40,633 bases of DNA from Bacillota bacterium (GCA_023392995.1 JAEWMZ010000434.1:1-40633); one strand, 5' to 3'; shown: positions 14,369 to 23,480, numbered from the stretch's first letter. The notes: generated by a model not told the origin, from the letters alone. Made by a program: numbers and translations.

Positions 14369-15688
14369 ATGGGTAGGTTAACATTTCCAGGCGGTATCCA
14401 TACCTACGACGGCAAAGAACTGTCGATGGAGAAGCCTACAGCAGTCCTTTTACCGAAAGGTGATTTGGTATTCCCCTTAGCTCAGCACATTGGTGCTCCG
14501 GCGAGGCCGGTGGTAGCAAAAGGTGATAAGGTGTTAGTAGGACAAAAGCTTGGTGAAGCATCAGGTTTTATTTCATCTAATATCATTAGCTCTGTGTCCG
14601 GAACGGTCAAGGAAATCGAGAAAAGATTGACGGTTCAAGGAACAATGATAGAATCCATTGTAATCGAAAATGATCATGAATACCAAAAGACAGAAGGTTT
14701 TGGGAACGAACGGGATATCACAAAGCTAAGCAAAGAAGAGATTCGTAATCAGGTAAAAGAAGCCGGAATCGTTGGTCTAGGTGGAGCTGGTTTTCCGACA
14801 CACGTTAAATTGACGCCGAAGGACGACAGTAAGATTGACTATGTTATTGTAAATGGTGCGGAATGTGAGCCCTATTTGACATCGGACTACCGAATGATGT
14901 TAGAGGAACCGGAGAAAATTGTTGGAGGTTTATCCATTATTCTTCGCTTGTTTGAACAGGCAAAGGGTATTATTGCAATTGAAGACAATAAACCGGAGGC
15001 AATACAAAAGCTAAGAGAGCTTACGGTAAAAGAGCCAAGGATTGAGGTTGTCGCTTTAAAGACGAAATATCCTCAGGGCGGTGAGCGTCAGTTAGTATAT
15101 GCAACCACCGGCAGGAAGTTGAATTCTAAGAAGCTGCCTTCCGATGTGGGCTGCGTTGTAGATAATGTGGACACTGTAATTGCTGTCTATATGGCGGTGG
15201 CAAAAAGTACCCCTTTAATTCGCAGGATTATTACAGTTTCAGGTGATGCAATTAAGAATCCTCAAAATTTTAACGTACCGATCGGTACAGAGTATACAGA
15301 GCTTTTGGAAGCTGGAGGAGGCTTCATCAACCACCCGGAGAAGATGATATCCGGCGGGCCTATGATGGGTGTGGCAATCTATAATACGAAGGTTCCTGTC
15401 ACCAAGGTTACTTCCGCTTTCCTTGGAATATTGAAGGATAGAGCTGCCGTGGTAGAATCGCCTTGTATTCGCTGCGGAAAATGTATTGTGGCATGTCCCC
15501 TTCAATTAATGCCCTTTGAGCTTGCGGCTCTCAGCAATCGTAATGCAGAAGAGGAGTTTGTCAAGCTTGATGGTATGGAGTGCTGCGGCTGCGGCTGTTG
15601 TTCCTATGTCTGTCCTGCAAAGCGAAGCTTATCACAATCCATCATGCAAGCCAGAGCCAGTGCAATGGCAAAAAAGAAAAAAGCATAA
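14369..15688 (+). CDS. rnfC: Rnf complex subunit C (NADH-binding, iron-sulfur)
   Basis: A 439-residue peripheral subunit that takes electrons between NADH and the membrane part of the ferredoxin:NAD oxidoreductase. The N-terminal GGIHTYDGKELS and VSGTVKEIEKR barrel-sandwich region precedes the NADH/flavin domain with GLGGAGFPTHVKL, VNGAECEPYLTSDYRMM and YPQGGERQL. Two C-terminal [4Fe-4S] sites are CIRCGKCIVACP and CCGCGCCSYVCP. The tail is lysine-rich (AKKKKA). AAGAAGG precedes the ATG. First full-size gene of the rnfCDGEAB operon. Confidence 0.97.
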   Translation: MGRLTFPGGIHTYDGKELSMEKPTAVLLPKGDLVFPLAQHIGAPARPVVAKGDKVLVGQKLGEASGFISSNIISSVSGTVKEIEKRLTVQGTMIESIVIENDHEYQKTEGFGNERDITKLSKEEIRNQVKEAGIVGLGGAGFPTHVKLTPKDDSKIDYVIVNGAECEPYLTSDYRMMLEEPEKIVGGLSIILRLFEQAKGIIAIEDNKPEAIQKLRELTVKEPRIEVVALKTKYPQGGERQLVYATTGRKLNSKKLPSDVGCVVDNVDTVIAVYMAVAKSTPLIRRIITVSGDAIKNPQNFNVPIGTEYTELLEAGGGFINHPEKMISGGPMMGVAIYNTKVPVTKVTSAFLGILKDRAAVVESPCIRCGKCIVACPLQLMPFELAALSNRNAEEEFVKLDGMECCGCGCCSYVCPAKRSLSQSIMQARASAMAKKKKA

Positions 15689-15715
15689 CACTAATTTTAG
15701 AAAGAGGTGTCAGTT

Positions 15716-16705
15716 TTGAGTGATTTATTTCATGTGTCAGCGGCTCCCCATAATCGGAGCACGGCTACAACAAAAGGTATTATGCGGGATGTAATGATTG
15801 CATTGCTTCCGGCGGGATTATTCGGAATATTTAACTTTGGTATGCATGCGTTAATGGTAACTGTAATAACGGTGCTAGCTTGTGTTTTAACAGAATATAT
15901 TTTTTGCAGAATCATAAAGAAACCCTCCAGTGTAGGTGATTATAGTGCAGTGGTAACAGGTGTTTTACTTGCCTTTAATGTACCGGCTAATTTTCCGCTG
16001 TGGATGGCGGCGCTTGGTGGTATTTTTGCCATCCTGGTTGTTAAAATGCTTTTTGGCGGCATCGGTCAGAATTTTATGAATCCGGCGCTTGCTGCCCGGG
16101 CATTTTTACTAATCAGCTTCCCGGTTAGAATGACTGCTTTTGCAGTGGAACAGGTGACAAATACAACAGATTACATACAAAAAGGATATGCAGCAGTTGA
16201 CGGCTTATCCAGTGCGACTCCCTTAGCAGCGTTAAAAGCAGGAGAGTCTGTTGATCTGTTGAAAATGTTTCTTGGGCAAACCGGCGGAACCATTGGTGAA
16301 ACCAGTGCAATTGCGATTTTAATCGGAGGTATTTATCTGGTTTGCCGCAGAGTGATTTCTCTTCGAATACCACTCACCTATATCATAACCTTAGCTATTT
16401 TTGTACTATTATTCGGGGGACGTGGATTCGATCTTAATTTCATGATAGCGCATGTTCTGGGCGGAGGACTTCTCCTGGGTGCTTTCTTTATGGCGACCGA
16501 TTATGTAACCAGTCCTATTACCGCCAAAGGACAGATCGTGTTTGGTATCTGTTGTGGATTGTTAACAGGATTATTCCGATTAATGGGCGGTACAGCAGAG
16601 GGTGTTTCTTATGCAATTATTTTCAGTAACCTTTTAGTTCCGCTTATCGATAAAGCAACACGCCAGAAATCATTCGGAAAGGAGCGTGCTGTCGTTGAAA
16701 AATAA
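15716..16705 (+). CDS. rnfD: Rnf complex subunit D
   Basis: About 329 residues with many membrane helices (for example VMIALLPAGLFGIFNFGM, LMVTVITVLACVLTEYIF and YIITLAIFVLLFG). It carries a covalent FMN through the region DGLSSATPLAALK, here with SSAT in place of the common SGAT. MNPALAARAFLL and GAFFMATDYVTSPIT are family-conserved. The longest frame begins with GTG at 15707, but AGAAAGAGG overlaps it. The TTG at 15716 sits 8 bases behind that ribosome site and gives the usual N-terminus (SDLFHVSAAPH), so I chose it. It overlaps rnfG by 11 bp. Confidence 0.93.
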   Translation: MSDLFHVSAAPHNRSTATTKGIMRDVMIALLPAGLFGIFNFGMHALMVTVITVLACVLTEYIFCRIIKKPSSVGDYSAVVTGVLLAFNVPANFPLWMAALGGIFAILVVKMLFGGIGQNFMNPALAARAFLLISFPVRMTAFAVEQVTNTTDYIQKGYAAVDGLSSATPLAALKAGESVDLLKMFLGQTGGTIGETSAIAILIGGIYLVCRRVISLRIPLTYIITLAIFVLLFGGRGFDLNFMIAHVLGGGLLLGAFFMATDYVTSPITAKGQIVFGICCGLLTGLFRLMGGTAEGVSYAIIFSNLLVPLIDKATRQKSFGKERAVVEK

Positions 16706-17327
16706 AGATTCGATTATAAGAGATGCTTTCATGCTGTTTTTAATCACCTTGGTATCCGGTTTGGCACTGAGCTTTGTATTTGAAATTACAAAGACCCCGA
16801 TTGAGGTACAAAAAGCGCTTAAGCTGCAAAAAGCAAACCAGGCGGTATTTGAGACTGCTACCAGCTTTGAAGAGGATAGTGAGCTTATGACTGCAGCAGC
16901 CGGCCTTAATCTGGGCAGCATAAGCAAGGATTATGAAGGTATCACCATTGATAGTGTGAGCCAGGCGTTAGATGACAAGGGAGAATTCCTTGGATATAAT
17001 ATTTCGGTTACAACAAGCCAAAGCTATGCAAGTTCCTTAAGTCTGGTATTTGGTTATTCCAAGGAGGGCGTCCTCCAGGGGATTGAGTTTACTTCGTTGA
17101 CAGAGACCGCAGGTCTTGGTATGAAGGCAGCAGAACCGAAGTTTAAAAATCAATTTTTAGATAAGAAGGTTACTAAATTTAATGTAACAAAAACGGGAGC
17201 AGCCACAGAGGATCAGATTGATGCGATCAGCGGTGCAACCATTACATCAAGAGCTGTGGCAAATGCAATCAATGCAGGAATTGGCTTTGTAACAGAACAT
17301 GCCACAGAGCTGGGAGGTGGACAATAA
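16695..17327 (+). CDS. rnfG: Rnf complex subunit G (FMN-binding)
   Basis: About 210 residues: one N-terminal membrane helix (AFMLFLITLVSGLALSFVF) and an extracytoplasmic FMN-binding domain ending in DAISGATITSRAVANAI, the flavinylation motif. SLTETAGLGMKA is also typical. The frame opens with GTG at 16686, but AAGGAG ends only 1 base before it. The TTG at 16695 (MKNKDSIIRD) has a spacing of about 10 and is preferred. It overlaps the end of rnfD, and its stop overlaps the rnfE ATG by one base, so translation of D-G-E is coupled. Confidence 0.93.
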   Translation: MKNKDSIIRDAFMLFLITLVSGLALSFVFEITKTPIEVQKALKLQKANQAVFETATSFEEDSELMTAAAGLNLGSISKDYEGITIDSVSQALDDKGEFLGYNISVTTSQSYASSLSLVFGYSKEGVLQGIEFTSLTETAGLGMKAAEPKFKNQFLDKKVTKFNVTKTGAATEDQIDAISGATITSRAVANAINAGIGFVTEHATELGGGQ

Positions 17328-18085
17328 TGGGAAAGTATAGTGAACGTATCTATAATGGTATTATAAAGGAAAATCCTACATTTATCATGATGCTTGGTAT
17401 GTGTCCGACCCTTGCCGTAACAACGTCCGGTAATAATGGCTTATATATGGGCTTAACGACAACAGCGGTGCTTGCAGCATCTAACTTGCTGATATCAGCT
17501 TTACGAAAGATCATTCCGGATAAGGTAAGAATACCTGCTTACATTGTAGTTGTTGCAACGCTGGTAACCATTGTACAATTAATGCTTGAGGCATATCTTC
17601 CGGTGGTAAATGAGCTTCTTGGTATCTATATTCCGCTCATCGTTGTAAACTGTATCATTTTAGGCCGTGCGGAAGCCTATGCGGCAAAAAGCAGTATAGG
17701 TCTTTCCTTCTTCGATGGAATAGGAATGGGACTGGGCTTTTCTGTTGCTTTAACAATTCTGGGATCATTCCGTGAGATCTTAGGTGCAGGGACGATCTTT
17801 GGATTTAAAATTACCCCAGAATCCTTTGAACCAATTACAATGTTTATCCTGGCACCGGGTGCACTTCTTACCCTGGCTATATTAACTGCCATACAGAATA
17901 AGCTGAAGTTACCTTCTGCAACCAATGGTTCCAACGAAAATAACATTGGCTGTCAGGGAGATTGCTCTCATTGCGGCGGTAGTACTTGTACAACGAACCG
18001 GGAGCAAATAGTAGCAAAGGATAGTAAGGCAGTGAAAGAAAATGCAGCAGTAAAATCAGTTTCTGAAAAAGAAAATAGCAAGTAG
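17327..18085 (+). CDS. rnfE: Rnf complex subunit E with Cys-rich C-terminal tail
   Basis: A 252-residue polytopic subunit of the NqrD/RnfE family, with helices such as LTTTAVLAASNLLISALR, IPAYIVVVATLVTIVQLML and LGIYIPLIVVNCIILGRAEA. The conserved core ends near residue 200. The last 50 or so residues are a hydrophilic extension containing CQGDCSHCGGSTC followed by a lysine-rich tail. Four cysteines in 13 residues suggest a metal or iron-sulfur site. It starts in the ATAATG overlap with rnfG. Membership is certain; the role of the tail is not known to me. Confidence 0.95.
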   Translation: MGKYSERIYNGIIKENPTFIMMLGMCPTLAVTTSGNNGLYMGLTTTAVLAASNLLISALRKIIPDKVRIPAYIVVVATLVTIVQLMLEAYLPVVNELLGIYIPLIVVNCIILGRAEAYAAKSSIGLSFFDGIGMGLGFSVALTILGSFREILGAGTIFGFKITPESFEPITMFILAPGALLTLAILTAIQNKLKLPSATNGSNENNIGCQGDCSHCGGSTCTTNREQIVAKDSKAVKENAAVKSVSEKENSK

Positions 18086-18099
18086 GAGGAGGGATTCGA

Positions 18100-18678
18100 A
18101 TGAAAGAGCTTATTATGATAATCGTCGGGTCAGCCCTTGTAAACAACGTAGTACTAAGCAGGTTCCTGGGATTGTGTCCGTTTATCGGCGTATCGAAAAA
18201 GACGAATACAGCAGCTGGAATGGGAGCAGCGGTAGTATTTGTTATTACCGTTGCCTCCGGAATTTGCAGCGTTATTTACAATCAGATTCTGGTTCGATTT
18301 GGTATGGAATATCTTCAAACGATTGTATTTATTCTGGTAATTGCATGTCTGGTACAGTTTGTTGAATTGGTTTTGAAAAAATACAGCAGAGCCCTTTATA
18401 GCGCGCTGGGGGTATATTTGCCGTTAATAACTACAAATTGTGCGGTACTTGGTGTGGCTTTGATTAACGTAACTGAGAATTACAATGTATTTTACAGTAT
18501 CATTAACGGTCTTGGCACCTCGATTGGCTTTACCATTGCAATCATTATTATTGCCGGTATCCGTGAACGAATTGAATTTAATGATGTTCCGAAATCCTTC
18601 CAGGGCTCTCCGATTGTACTGGTTACAGCCAGTTTAATGGCAATCGCCTTCTTTGGATTTGCCGGACTTAGCTTATAA
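18100..18678 (+). CDS. rnfA: Rnf complex subunit A
   Basis: A 192-residue polytopic subunit of the NqrE/RnfA family, homologous to RnfE. Motifs include VNNVVLSRFLGLCPFIGVSK, AAVVFVITVASGICSVIY, SALGVYLPLITTNCAVLGVA and GTSIGFTIAIIIIAGIRERI. The pseudo-symmetric cysteines (LGLCPFIG and TTNCAVLG) are those that bind the in-membrane [2Fe-2S] cluster between RnfA and RnfE. AGGAGGAGGG precedes the ATG. Confidence 0.97.
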   Translation: MKELIMIIVGSALVNNVVLSRFLGLCPFIGVSKKTNTAAGMGAAVVFVITVASGICSVIYNQILVRFGMEYLQTIVFILVIACLVQFVELVLKKYSRALYSALGVYLPLITTNCAVLGVALINVTENYNVFYSIINGLGTSIGFTIAIIIIAGIRERIEFNDVPKSFQGSPIVLVTASLMAIAFFGFAGLSL

Positions 18679-18689
18679 GGAGGTAAGAG

Positions 18690-19577
18690 ATGTTGTTCAT
18701 GGAGATTATATCATCAAGCAGCTTCCTCATGGATCTGGCCAGCCCGGTAGCGGCAGTCAGTCCCGCAGGAATTGCTGTTGCTACTGTAATTGTATCCGGG
18801 GTAGGCTTGTTTATTGGAGTTTTTCTGGGATTTGCAGCAAAAACCTTTGCGGTAAAAGTGGATGAAAGAGAGCTTATGGTTAGAGAAAATCTGCCTGGTG
18901 CAAATTGCGGCGGCTGTGGATATCCGGGATGTGATGGCTTGGCTCACGCGATTGCGGAGGGTGAGGCACCGGCTAGTGCCTGTCCCGTAGCAAATAAAGA
19001 AGCTCATGCAAAAATAGCGGAGATTATGGGGGTTGCGTTACAGGAAACAGAGAAGAAGGTTGCTTTTGTAAAATGTGTGGGCACCTGTGACAAAACTCAG
19101 GTAAAATATGAATATTTTGGTGTGGCAGATTGTAACAAAGTAGCTCTTGTTCCTGGAAAGGGGAATAAAAAATGCAACTATGGCTGTATGGGCTTTGGCT
19201 CTTGTGTAAAAGCCTGTGCCTTTGATGCAATTCATATTGTCAATGGAGTTGCCTATGTGGATAAGGAAAAATGTACGGGCTGCAGCAGCTGTACCGTTCA
19301 GTGTCCGAACCACCTGATCGAGCTGGTGCCATACTCAGCAGGACACCTGGTAGGCTGCAGCTCCCCAGAGAAAGGAAAAGATGTCAAAGCAGCATGTCAG
19401 GCTGGCTGCATCGGCTGTAAGCTCTGTGTGAAAGCTTGTGAATTTGATGCCATACATGTGGATAATAACCTGGCTTATATTGACTATAGCAAGTGTACCA
19501 ATTGTGGTAAATGTGCGGTAGTATGTCCGGTAAAAGTGATTCAAGTCGAACGGGTTATGGAAGCTGCAAATAACTGA
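18690..19577 (+). CDS. rnfB: Rnf complex subunit B (ferredoxin-accepting, multi-cluster)
   Basis: A 295-residue subunit that exchanges electrons with ferredoxin. One N-terminal helix (AGIAVATVIVSGVGLFIG) is followed by the RnfB [4Fe-4S] motif CGGCGYPGC, with a later Cys in ASACPV. A cysteine-containing segment (CVGTC, CNYGCMGFGSC) comes next, then ferredoxin-type clusters CTGCSSCTVQCP, CIGCKLCVKAC and CTNCGKCAVVCP. AAGGAGG sits 6 bases before the ATG. Last gene of the operon. Confidence 0.97.
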   Translation: MLFMEIISSSSFLMDLASPVAAVSPAGIAVATVIVSGVGLFIGVFLGFAAKTFAVKVDERELMVRENLPGANCGGCGYPGCDGLAHAIAEGEAPASACPVANKEAHAKIAEIMGVALQETEKKVAFVKCVGTCDKTQVKYEYFGVADCNKVALVPGKGNKKCNYGCMGFGSCVKACAFDAIHIVNGVAYVDKEKCTGCSSCTVQCPNHLIELVPYSAGHLVGCSSPEKGKDVKAACQAGCIGCKLCVKACEFDAIHVDNNLAYIDYSKCTNCGKCAVVCPVKVIQVERVMEAANN

Positions 19578-19713
19578 CAGTCGTCCGCGGGATCACAATC
19601 AGGATGTGAAATGCTCTGCCTTTCACTCTAACTGATAAGGTGTAGAAAATAGTAATGTGCTGATTGTAGTAAGAAACTGAAATGAATAAATAGTAAAAAC
19701 TAATAGAAAAAAG

Positions 19714-19758
19714 GATGCGGCGCAGGTGAGCAAAGAGGTTTACCGGCTGCATCTTTTT
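19714..19758 (+). terminator. Rho-independent terminator of the Rnf operon
   Basis: GATGCGGC (19714-19721) pairs with GCTGCATC (19746-19753) with one wobble, extended by A/T pairs outside, and is followed by TTTTT. Confidence 0.8.
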
Positions 19759-19867
19759 GTATAGAGCGCCCATACACCGCACAAAGTACCACTTGAATAT
19801 TTATAAATCATACATTAAAATAGAAAAAAGGAATACTACGCAAAGACAAGGGGATTGGGTGAACTAG

Positions 19868-20881
19868 ATGGTAACGATTCAGGAACTGTCGAAGCAGTGT
19901 GGAGTCTCAATATCGACAGTGAGTAAAGCATTAAACGGATACTCCGACATAAGCGACAAAACACGGGAGTTAGTAATTAATACAGCCAATGCAATGGGGT
20001 ATACTCCAAATGCTGGTGCGCGAGCATTAAAGCTAAAAAAAACCTATAGCATCGGCGTATTACTGAATAGCTGCCCAACTGCGGGTTTCAGAAATGAATA
20101 TTATGCCCATGTAATGGCTGCTTTTAAGGAAGAGGCAGCATATCACGGTTATGATATCACCTTTATCGAAAAATATATTGGCAGACGTAAAATGACGTAC
20201 CTGGAGCACTGTCAATACCGGCACTTTGATGGAGTATGTATTATACGTGCAGACGCAGATAATGATGAAGTAATAAAGCTAATCAACAGTGAACTCCCAA
20301 TTGTTACAATTGACAGCCATTTCCCCAAGGCAAATTCCGTTGTATCGGATGACTTAAACGGCATGAAGCAGTTAACAAATTATGTGATTAGTCAGGGGCA
20401 TGACCGCATAGCTTATATATCTGGGAAAAAGGATATTCTGGCTACCCAGTATCGTTTGAAGGGATTTTGGACTGCCCTTGAAGAAAACGGGATCAAAGTT
20501 CCCCAGGAATACGTAGTAGAAGGAAAGTATCGAAATACGATTTTAGCAGAAGAGCTGACCAACAAGCTGCTTTTACTGGAACAGCGGCCTACATGTATTC
20601 TGGCTCCAGATGATTATTCCTGCATGGGGGTGCTGACAGGAATTCGAAAGTTGGGATTAATACCGGCAAGAGATATTTCTATCGCAGGTTATGATGGTTC
20701 TGATCATAATCTTTTAATCGGAGCCAAACTGACAACAGTGAAACAGGAAAAAGATCATATTGGAAAAGAAGCAGCTAAGAAGCTGATTCAAATCATTGAA
20801 AATGGGAATACCGTAGCCTGTGATTCTCTATTCGTTAAACCCACTTTAATTATCGGCAATTCAGTGAAAAGACGAACTTAG
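19868..20881 (+). CDS. LacI-family transcriptional regulator
   Basis: A 337-residue repressor-type regulator. The N-terminal LacI helix-turn-helix is TIQELSKQCGVSISTVSKAL with the hinge YTPNAGARALKLKKT. The periplasmic-binding-protein-like effector domain shows YSIGVLL, HFDGVCIIRADAD, ISQGHDRIAYISGKKD, RPTCILAPDDYSCMGVL, ISIAGYDGSD and KLTTVKQEKDHIGKEAAK. A sugar effector is likely. A G-rich run precedes the ATG. It is 63 bp ahead of the FliD-like gene in the same direction and may share a transcript with it. The target operon is unknown. Confidence 0.9.
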   Translation: MVTIQELSKQCGVSISTVSKALNGYSDISDKTRELVINTANAMGYTPNAGARALKLKKTYSIGVLLNSCPTAGFRNEYYAHVMAAFKEEAAYHGYDITFIEKYIGRRKMTYLEHCQYRHFDGVCIIRADADNDEVIKLINSELPIVTIDSHFPKANSVVSDDLNGMKQLTNYVISQGHDRIAYISGKKDILATQYRLKGFWTALEENGIKVPQEYVVEGKYRNTILAEELTNKLLLLEQRPTCILAPDDYSCMGVLTGIRKLGLIPARDISIAGYDGSDHNLLIGAKLTTVKQEKDHIGKEAAKKLIQIIENGNTVACDSLFVKPTLIIGNSVKRRT

Positions 20882-20944
20882 TCAAAAAGAGTAAGTATAT
20901 TCAAGTTTTGAAACCATAATACATAAAGGGGAAGGGGGACTCTT

Positions 20945-22222
20945 GTGATATTGGCTTATAATTATATGTTGGAGAGTCTACCTGTGAAAAGGGCTTCAAG
21001 ATATCCGATTAGTAAAAAGAATGAACTGCGTAAGGTCTATAGTGAAATCATAGACCTTAGTAAACGTTCGCCCTTTTATAAGATAAACCTGTCAAAAGAA
21101 AATCAGATTTATACCATTGGGATCAAAGAAAGTGCCTTAGAGTTGAAGGCTAAGATATATGATATGTCTGATCCGGAAGTATCCGGGTTCCAAAGTAAAA
21201 CGGTAGTTGTCAGCAATGAGGAGGTACTTTCTGCCACTCTGTTAAGCGAGAATACAGATACGTTGCCTCAGGTAATTCAATTTAAAGTGAATTCCCTTGC
21301 AGGTATACAGATCAACAAAGGGAGGGAACTGTTACATACCTCCAGAGGATTACCGGCGGGAGAGTATAAGTTTAATGCTTATCTTGGGGCAGAAACCTAT
21401 TCTTTCAATTTTATCAATGAGGATCGGACTGAGAATCAGGAAACGTTGCATCGGTTTGCGGAGTTTCTTAACAATAACCTGCCTAATATGAGGGCTTACA
21501 TAGAAGAAGGAAGTAAAAGGAACTACAGTAAACTCGTACTTTCCTCAGAGTTATCAGGACGATTCGGAGATAAAAGATTTTCTTTTGAAGATCTGGAGGA
21601 TTATCATGAAGGGATCACGGATTTCTTTGGGATGAATCGAATCGAGCAAGCTCCAAGCGTTGCCAGATTTGAACTGAACAGTGTAGATAAGAAGACGGCC
21701 ACAAATTCCTTTACACTTGAGAATACGCTGAACATTCATTTAAAATCCGTAAGCGAGCAGCCTGTTACCCTGAGAATCGTGCCGGACAGCGAGAAGATTC
21801 TAAGCGCAGTGGAAGACATAATCACCTCCTACAACGATTTAATACGACTGGCCAAGACCCGTACCGATGACAGTATTGAGCATTATAAGGCGGCAAAGCT
21901 GATTAATGAAATGAAAAATCTTGAGGATATCTACGGGGAAGAGCTTTCGGCCTGCGGCTTTAAGGCAGCAGAGGACGGGGAGCTGGAACTGGAAGACTCA
22001 CTGGCAATACAAGCTGCACAGGATGGCGGAATGGAGGAGCTGTTTACCAGAGAAAACGGGTTCATAGCAAGGCTCCTTGATAAAACAGAAACCATTGCTA
22101 TAAACCCGATGGAATATATCGAAAAAACGATTGTCACCTACCCCGATCATAGTAAAATCGGATTTCGTAATCCCTATGTAACTTCAATGTACAGTGGATT
22201 ATTCTTTAATTCTTACTGCTGA
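20945..22222 (+). CDS. FliD-like protein (flagellar hook-associated 2 family), orphan
   Basis: 425 residues starting with GTG, 6 bases after GGAAGGGGG. The middle and C-terminal parts read like the flagellar cap protein: QVIQFKVNSLAGIQINKG (FliD_N-like), PAGEYKFNAYLGAETYSFNF, a hydrophobic segment leading to VEDIITSYNDLIRLAKTR (the FVxxYNxLI signature) and LSACGFKAAEDGELELEDS with LFTRENGF, matching the GI..DxxGxLxlD..lF end of FliD_C. It lacks the normal FliD N-terminus, having a basic MLESLPVKRASRYPIS instead. No other flagellar gene is near. It may be a divergent cap, a filament-associated protein or an unrelated reuse of the fold. Its last 17 bp overlap the convergent AraC gene. Confidence 0.6.
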   Translation: MILAYNYMLESLPVKRASRYPISKKNELRKVYSEIIDLSKRSPFYKINLSKENQIYTIGIKESALELKAKIYDMSDPEVSGFQSKTVVVSNEEVLSATLLSENTDTLPQVIQFKVNSLAGIQINKGRELLHTSRGLPAGEYKFNAYLGAETYSFNFINEDRTENQETLHRFAEFLNNNLPNMRAYIEEGSKRNYSKLVLSSELSGRFGDKRFSFEDLEDYHEGITDFFGMNRIEQAPSVARFELNSVDKKTATNSFTLENTLNIHLKSVSEQPVTLRIVPDSEKILSAVEDIITSYNDLIRLAKTRTDDSIEHYKAAKLINEMKNLEDIYGEELSACGFKAAEDGELELEDSLAIQAAQDGGMEELFTRENGFIARLLDKTETIAINPMEYIEKTIVTYPDHSKIGFRNPYVTSMYSGLFFNSYC

Positions 22223-23480
22223 GAAACGAATTGGCCTTAACAAACTCACTCGGAGTTATGCCAATTCGTTTTTTAAATATTCTGCTGAAATAATTCGGAT
22301 CTTTATAGCCTACCATAAAGCAAACTTCTTTTACAGTAAAATCAGTATTGGTCAATAATTCCTTTGCCTTTTTTACACGCAGCATGGAAAGCCAGTCAAT
22401 AAAATTAAAACCGGTGGTTTTTTTAATCAGCTTACTAAAATATTGAGGACTGATATTTACATGCTCCGCCATAGCCTCCAGAGAAATATCGTCGGCATAA
22501 TGGCTCTCCAAGTATTCGCGGGTGGCTTTTACGATATGATTGGAGTAATCAATGGAGTTTTGGGGCTTCGTGTAGCTGGTTATGATTACAAAGGTTTGGT
22601 ATGCAGCATCAATTAATTGATCCTCACGACAATCCATAAGCTGCCTGGACAAGCTCATATAATCAAAGGACTTTCTCCCCGTTTCTCTGTCGATCTCAAG
22701 AGTATGATTCACTAGAACCAAAAGCTCTAAAATTTTATTACGCTTCATTGTGTCACTCATTGGACGAATTGAATCCATAAGTAATCCAAAATAATCATAC
22801 GCCTCGGCTTTTCTTGTTCTCAGAGCCTCAATTAAGTGCTTTTGCGTAAGAGGGTAATCAAATTGATTTAGGACGTTATAATCTTTTAGATTAGAATAAA
22901 ATACGATGGAGTCAGCATTGCTGTGAGATAAGGAAGCCAGAGCACTGGTATAAGAGGGATAGATTGAGGACAGGTTATGTATGCTACCAATCCCTGCAAT
23001 TACCTTTATATGAAAACGTTCTTCCAGTAAAGGGATTAATTCCTGGCACAGGGCTTTACTCTGCTCCTGATGAATGTCTTCCGGCAAAAGCTGATCCAGT
23101 GTGATTAAGAGACCAATTCGACTGCTTAAAAGCGGTCCCAGAAGGCTGGCGCACTTTATTTTGTTCAAATGCTCTTTTATAAAATAAAATAATTCAAAAT
23201 CATTCATTACAAAGCTTCCAACACTAGTCTTTTTTTGTTCTGTTATTTCGAAAAGTATAAAATATCCATAATCTTTCGCTTGAAATAGTTTTTGGAAAGC
23301 AGACATTTCTAGTACGGTATAACCCCGGAAAAGCAGGGAAAATACAAGATTTCTTTCGATGAAAGCCTGAAAAGCTTCAGCTGTATTACCATGGTTTGAA
23401 GATAAGATATCCAGCTGCAGTCCGTCCCAAAAATCACGCTGTTCTAGAGAAAGTTGTTCAATGTTATCCTGTGGGTTCAT
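22206..23480 (-). CDS. AraC-family regulator with a long N-terminal domain
   Basis: About 424 residues. The C-terminal ~100 residues are a clear AraC domain: ATREYLESHYADDISLEAMA, VNISPQYFSKLIKKTTGFNF, FTVKEVCFMVGYKDPNYFSR and GITPSEFVKANSF. The middle part (about 130-210, LGPLLSSRIGLLITLDQLLP and VIAGIGSIHNLSSIYPSYTSA) resembles the degenerate cyclase-like linker of YesN-type regulators; there is no receiver domain. The frame begins at 23495, but GGAGG is inside its first codons, 8 bases ahead of the ATG at 23480 (MNPQDNIEQL), so I use that. A partial copy of the palindromic element lies just upstream. Confidence 0.82.
   Translation of the reverse strand: MNPQDNIEQLSLEQRDFWDGLQLDILSSNHGNTAEAFQAFIERNLVFSLLFRGYTVLEMSAFQKLFQAKDYGYFILFEITEQKKTSVGSFVMNDFELFYFIKEHLNKIKCASLLGPLLSSRIGLLITLDQLLPEDIHQEQSKALCQELIPLLEERFHIKVIAGIGSIHNLSSIYPSYTSALASLSHSNADSIVFYSNLKDYNVLNQFDYPLTQKHLIEALRTRKAEAYDYFGLLMDSIRPMSDTMKRNKILELLVLVNHTLEIDRETGRKSFDYMSLSRQLMDCREDQLIDAAYQTFVIITSYTKPQNSIDYSNHIVKATREYLESHYADDISLEAMAEHVNISPQYFSKLIKKTTGFNFIDWLSMLRVKKAKELLTNTDFTVKEVCFMVGYKDPNYFSRIFKKRIGITPSEFVKANSFLSSKN

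Noticed and set aside
19575..19620. Possible repeat shared with 23555-23600
   Set aside because: Similarity is only around 60 percent over about 40 bases, too weak to call without a genome search.
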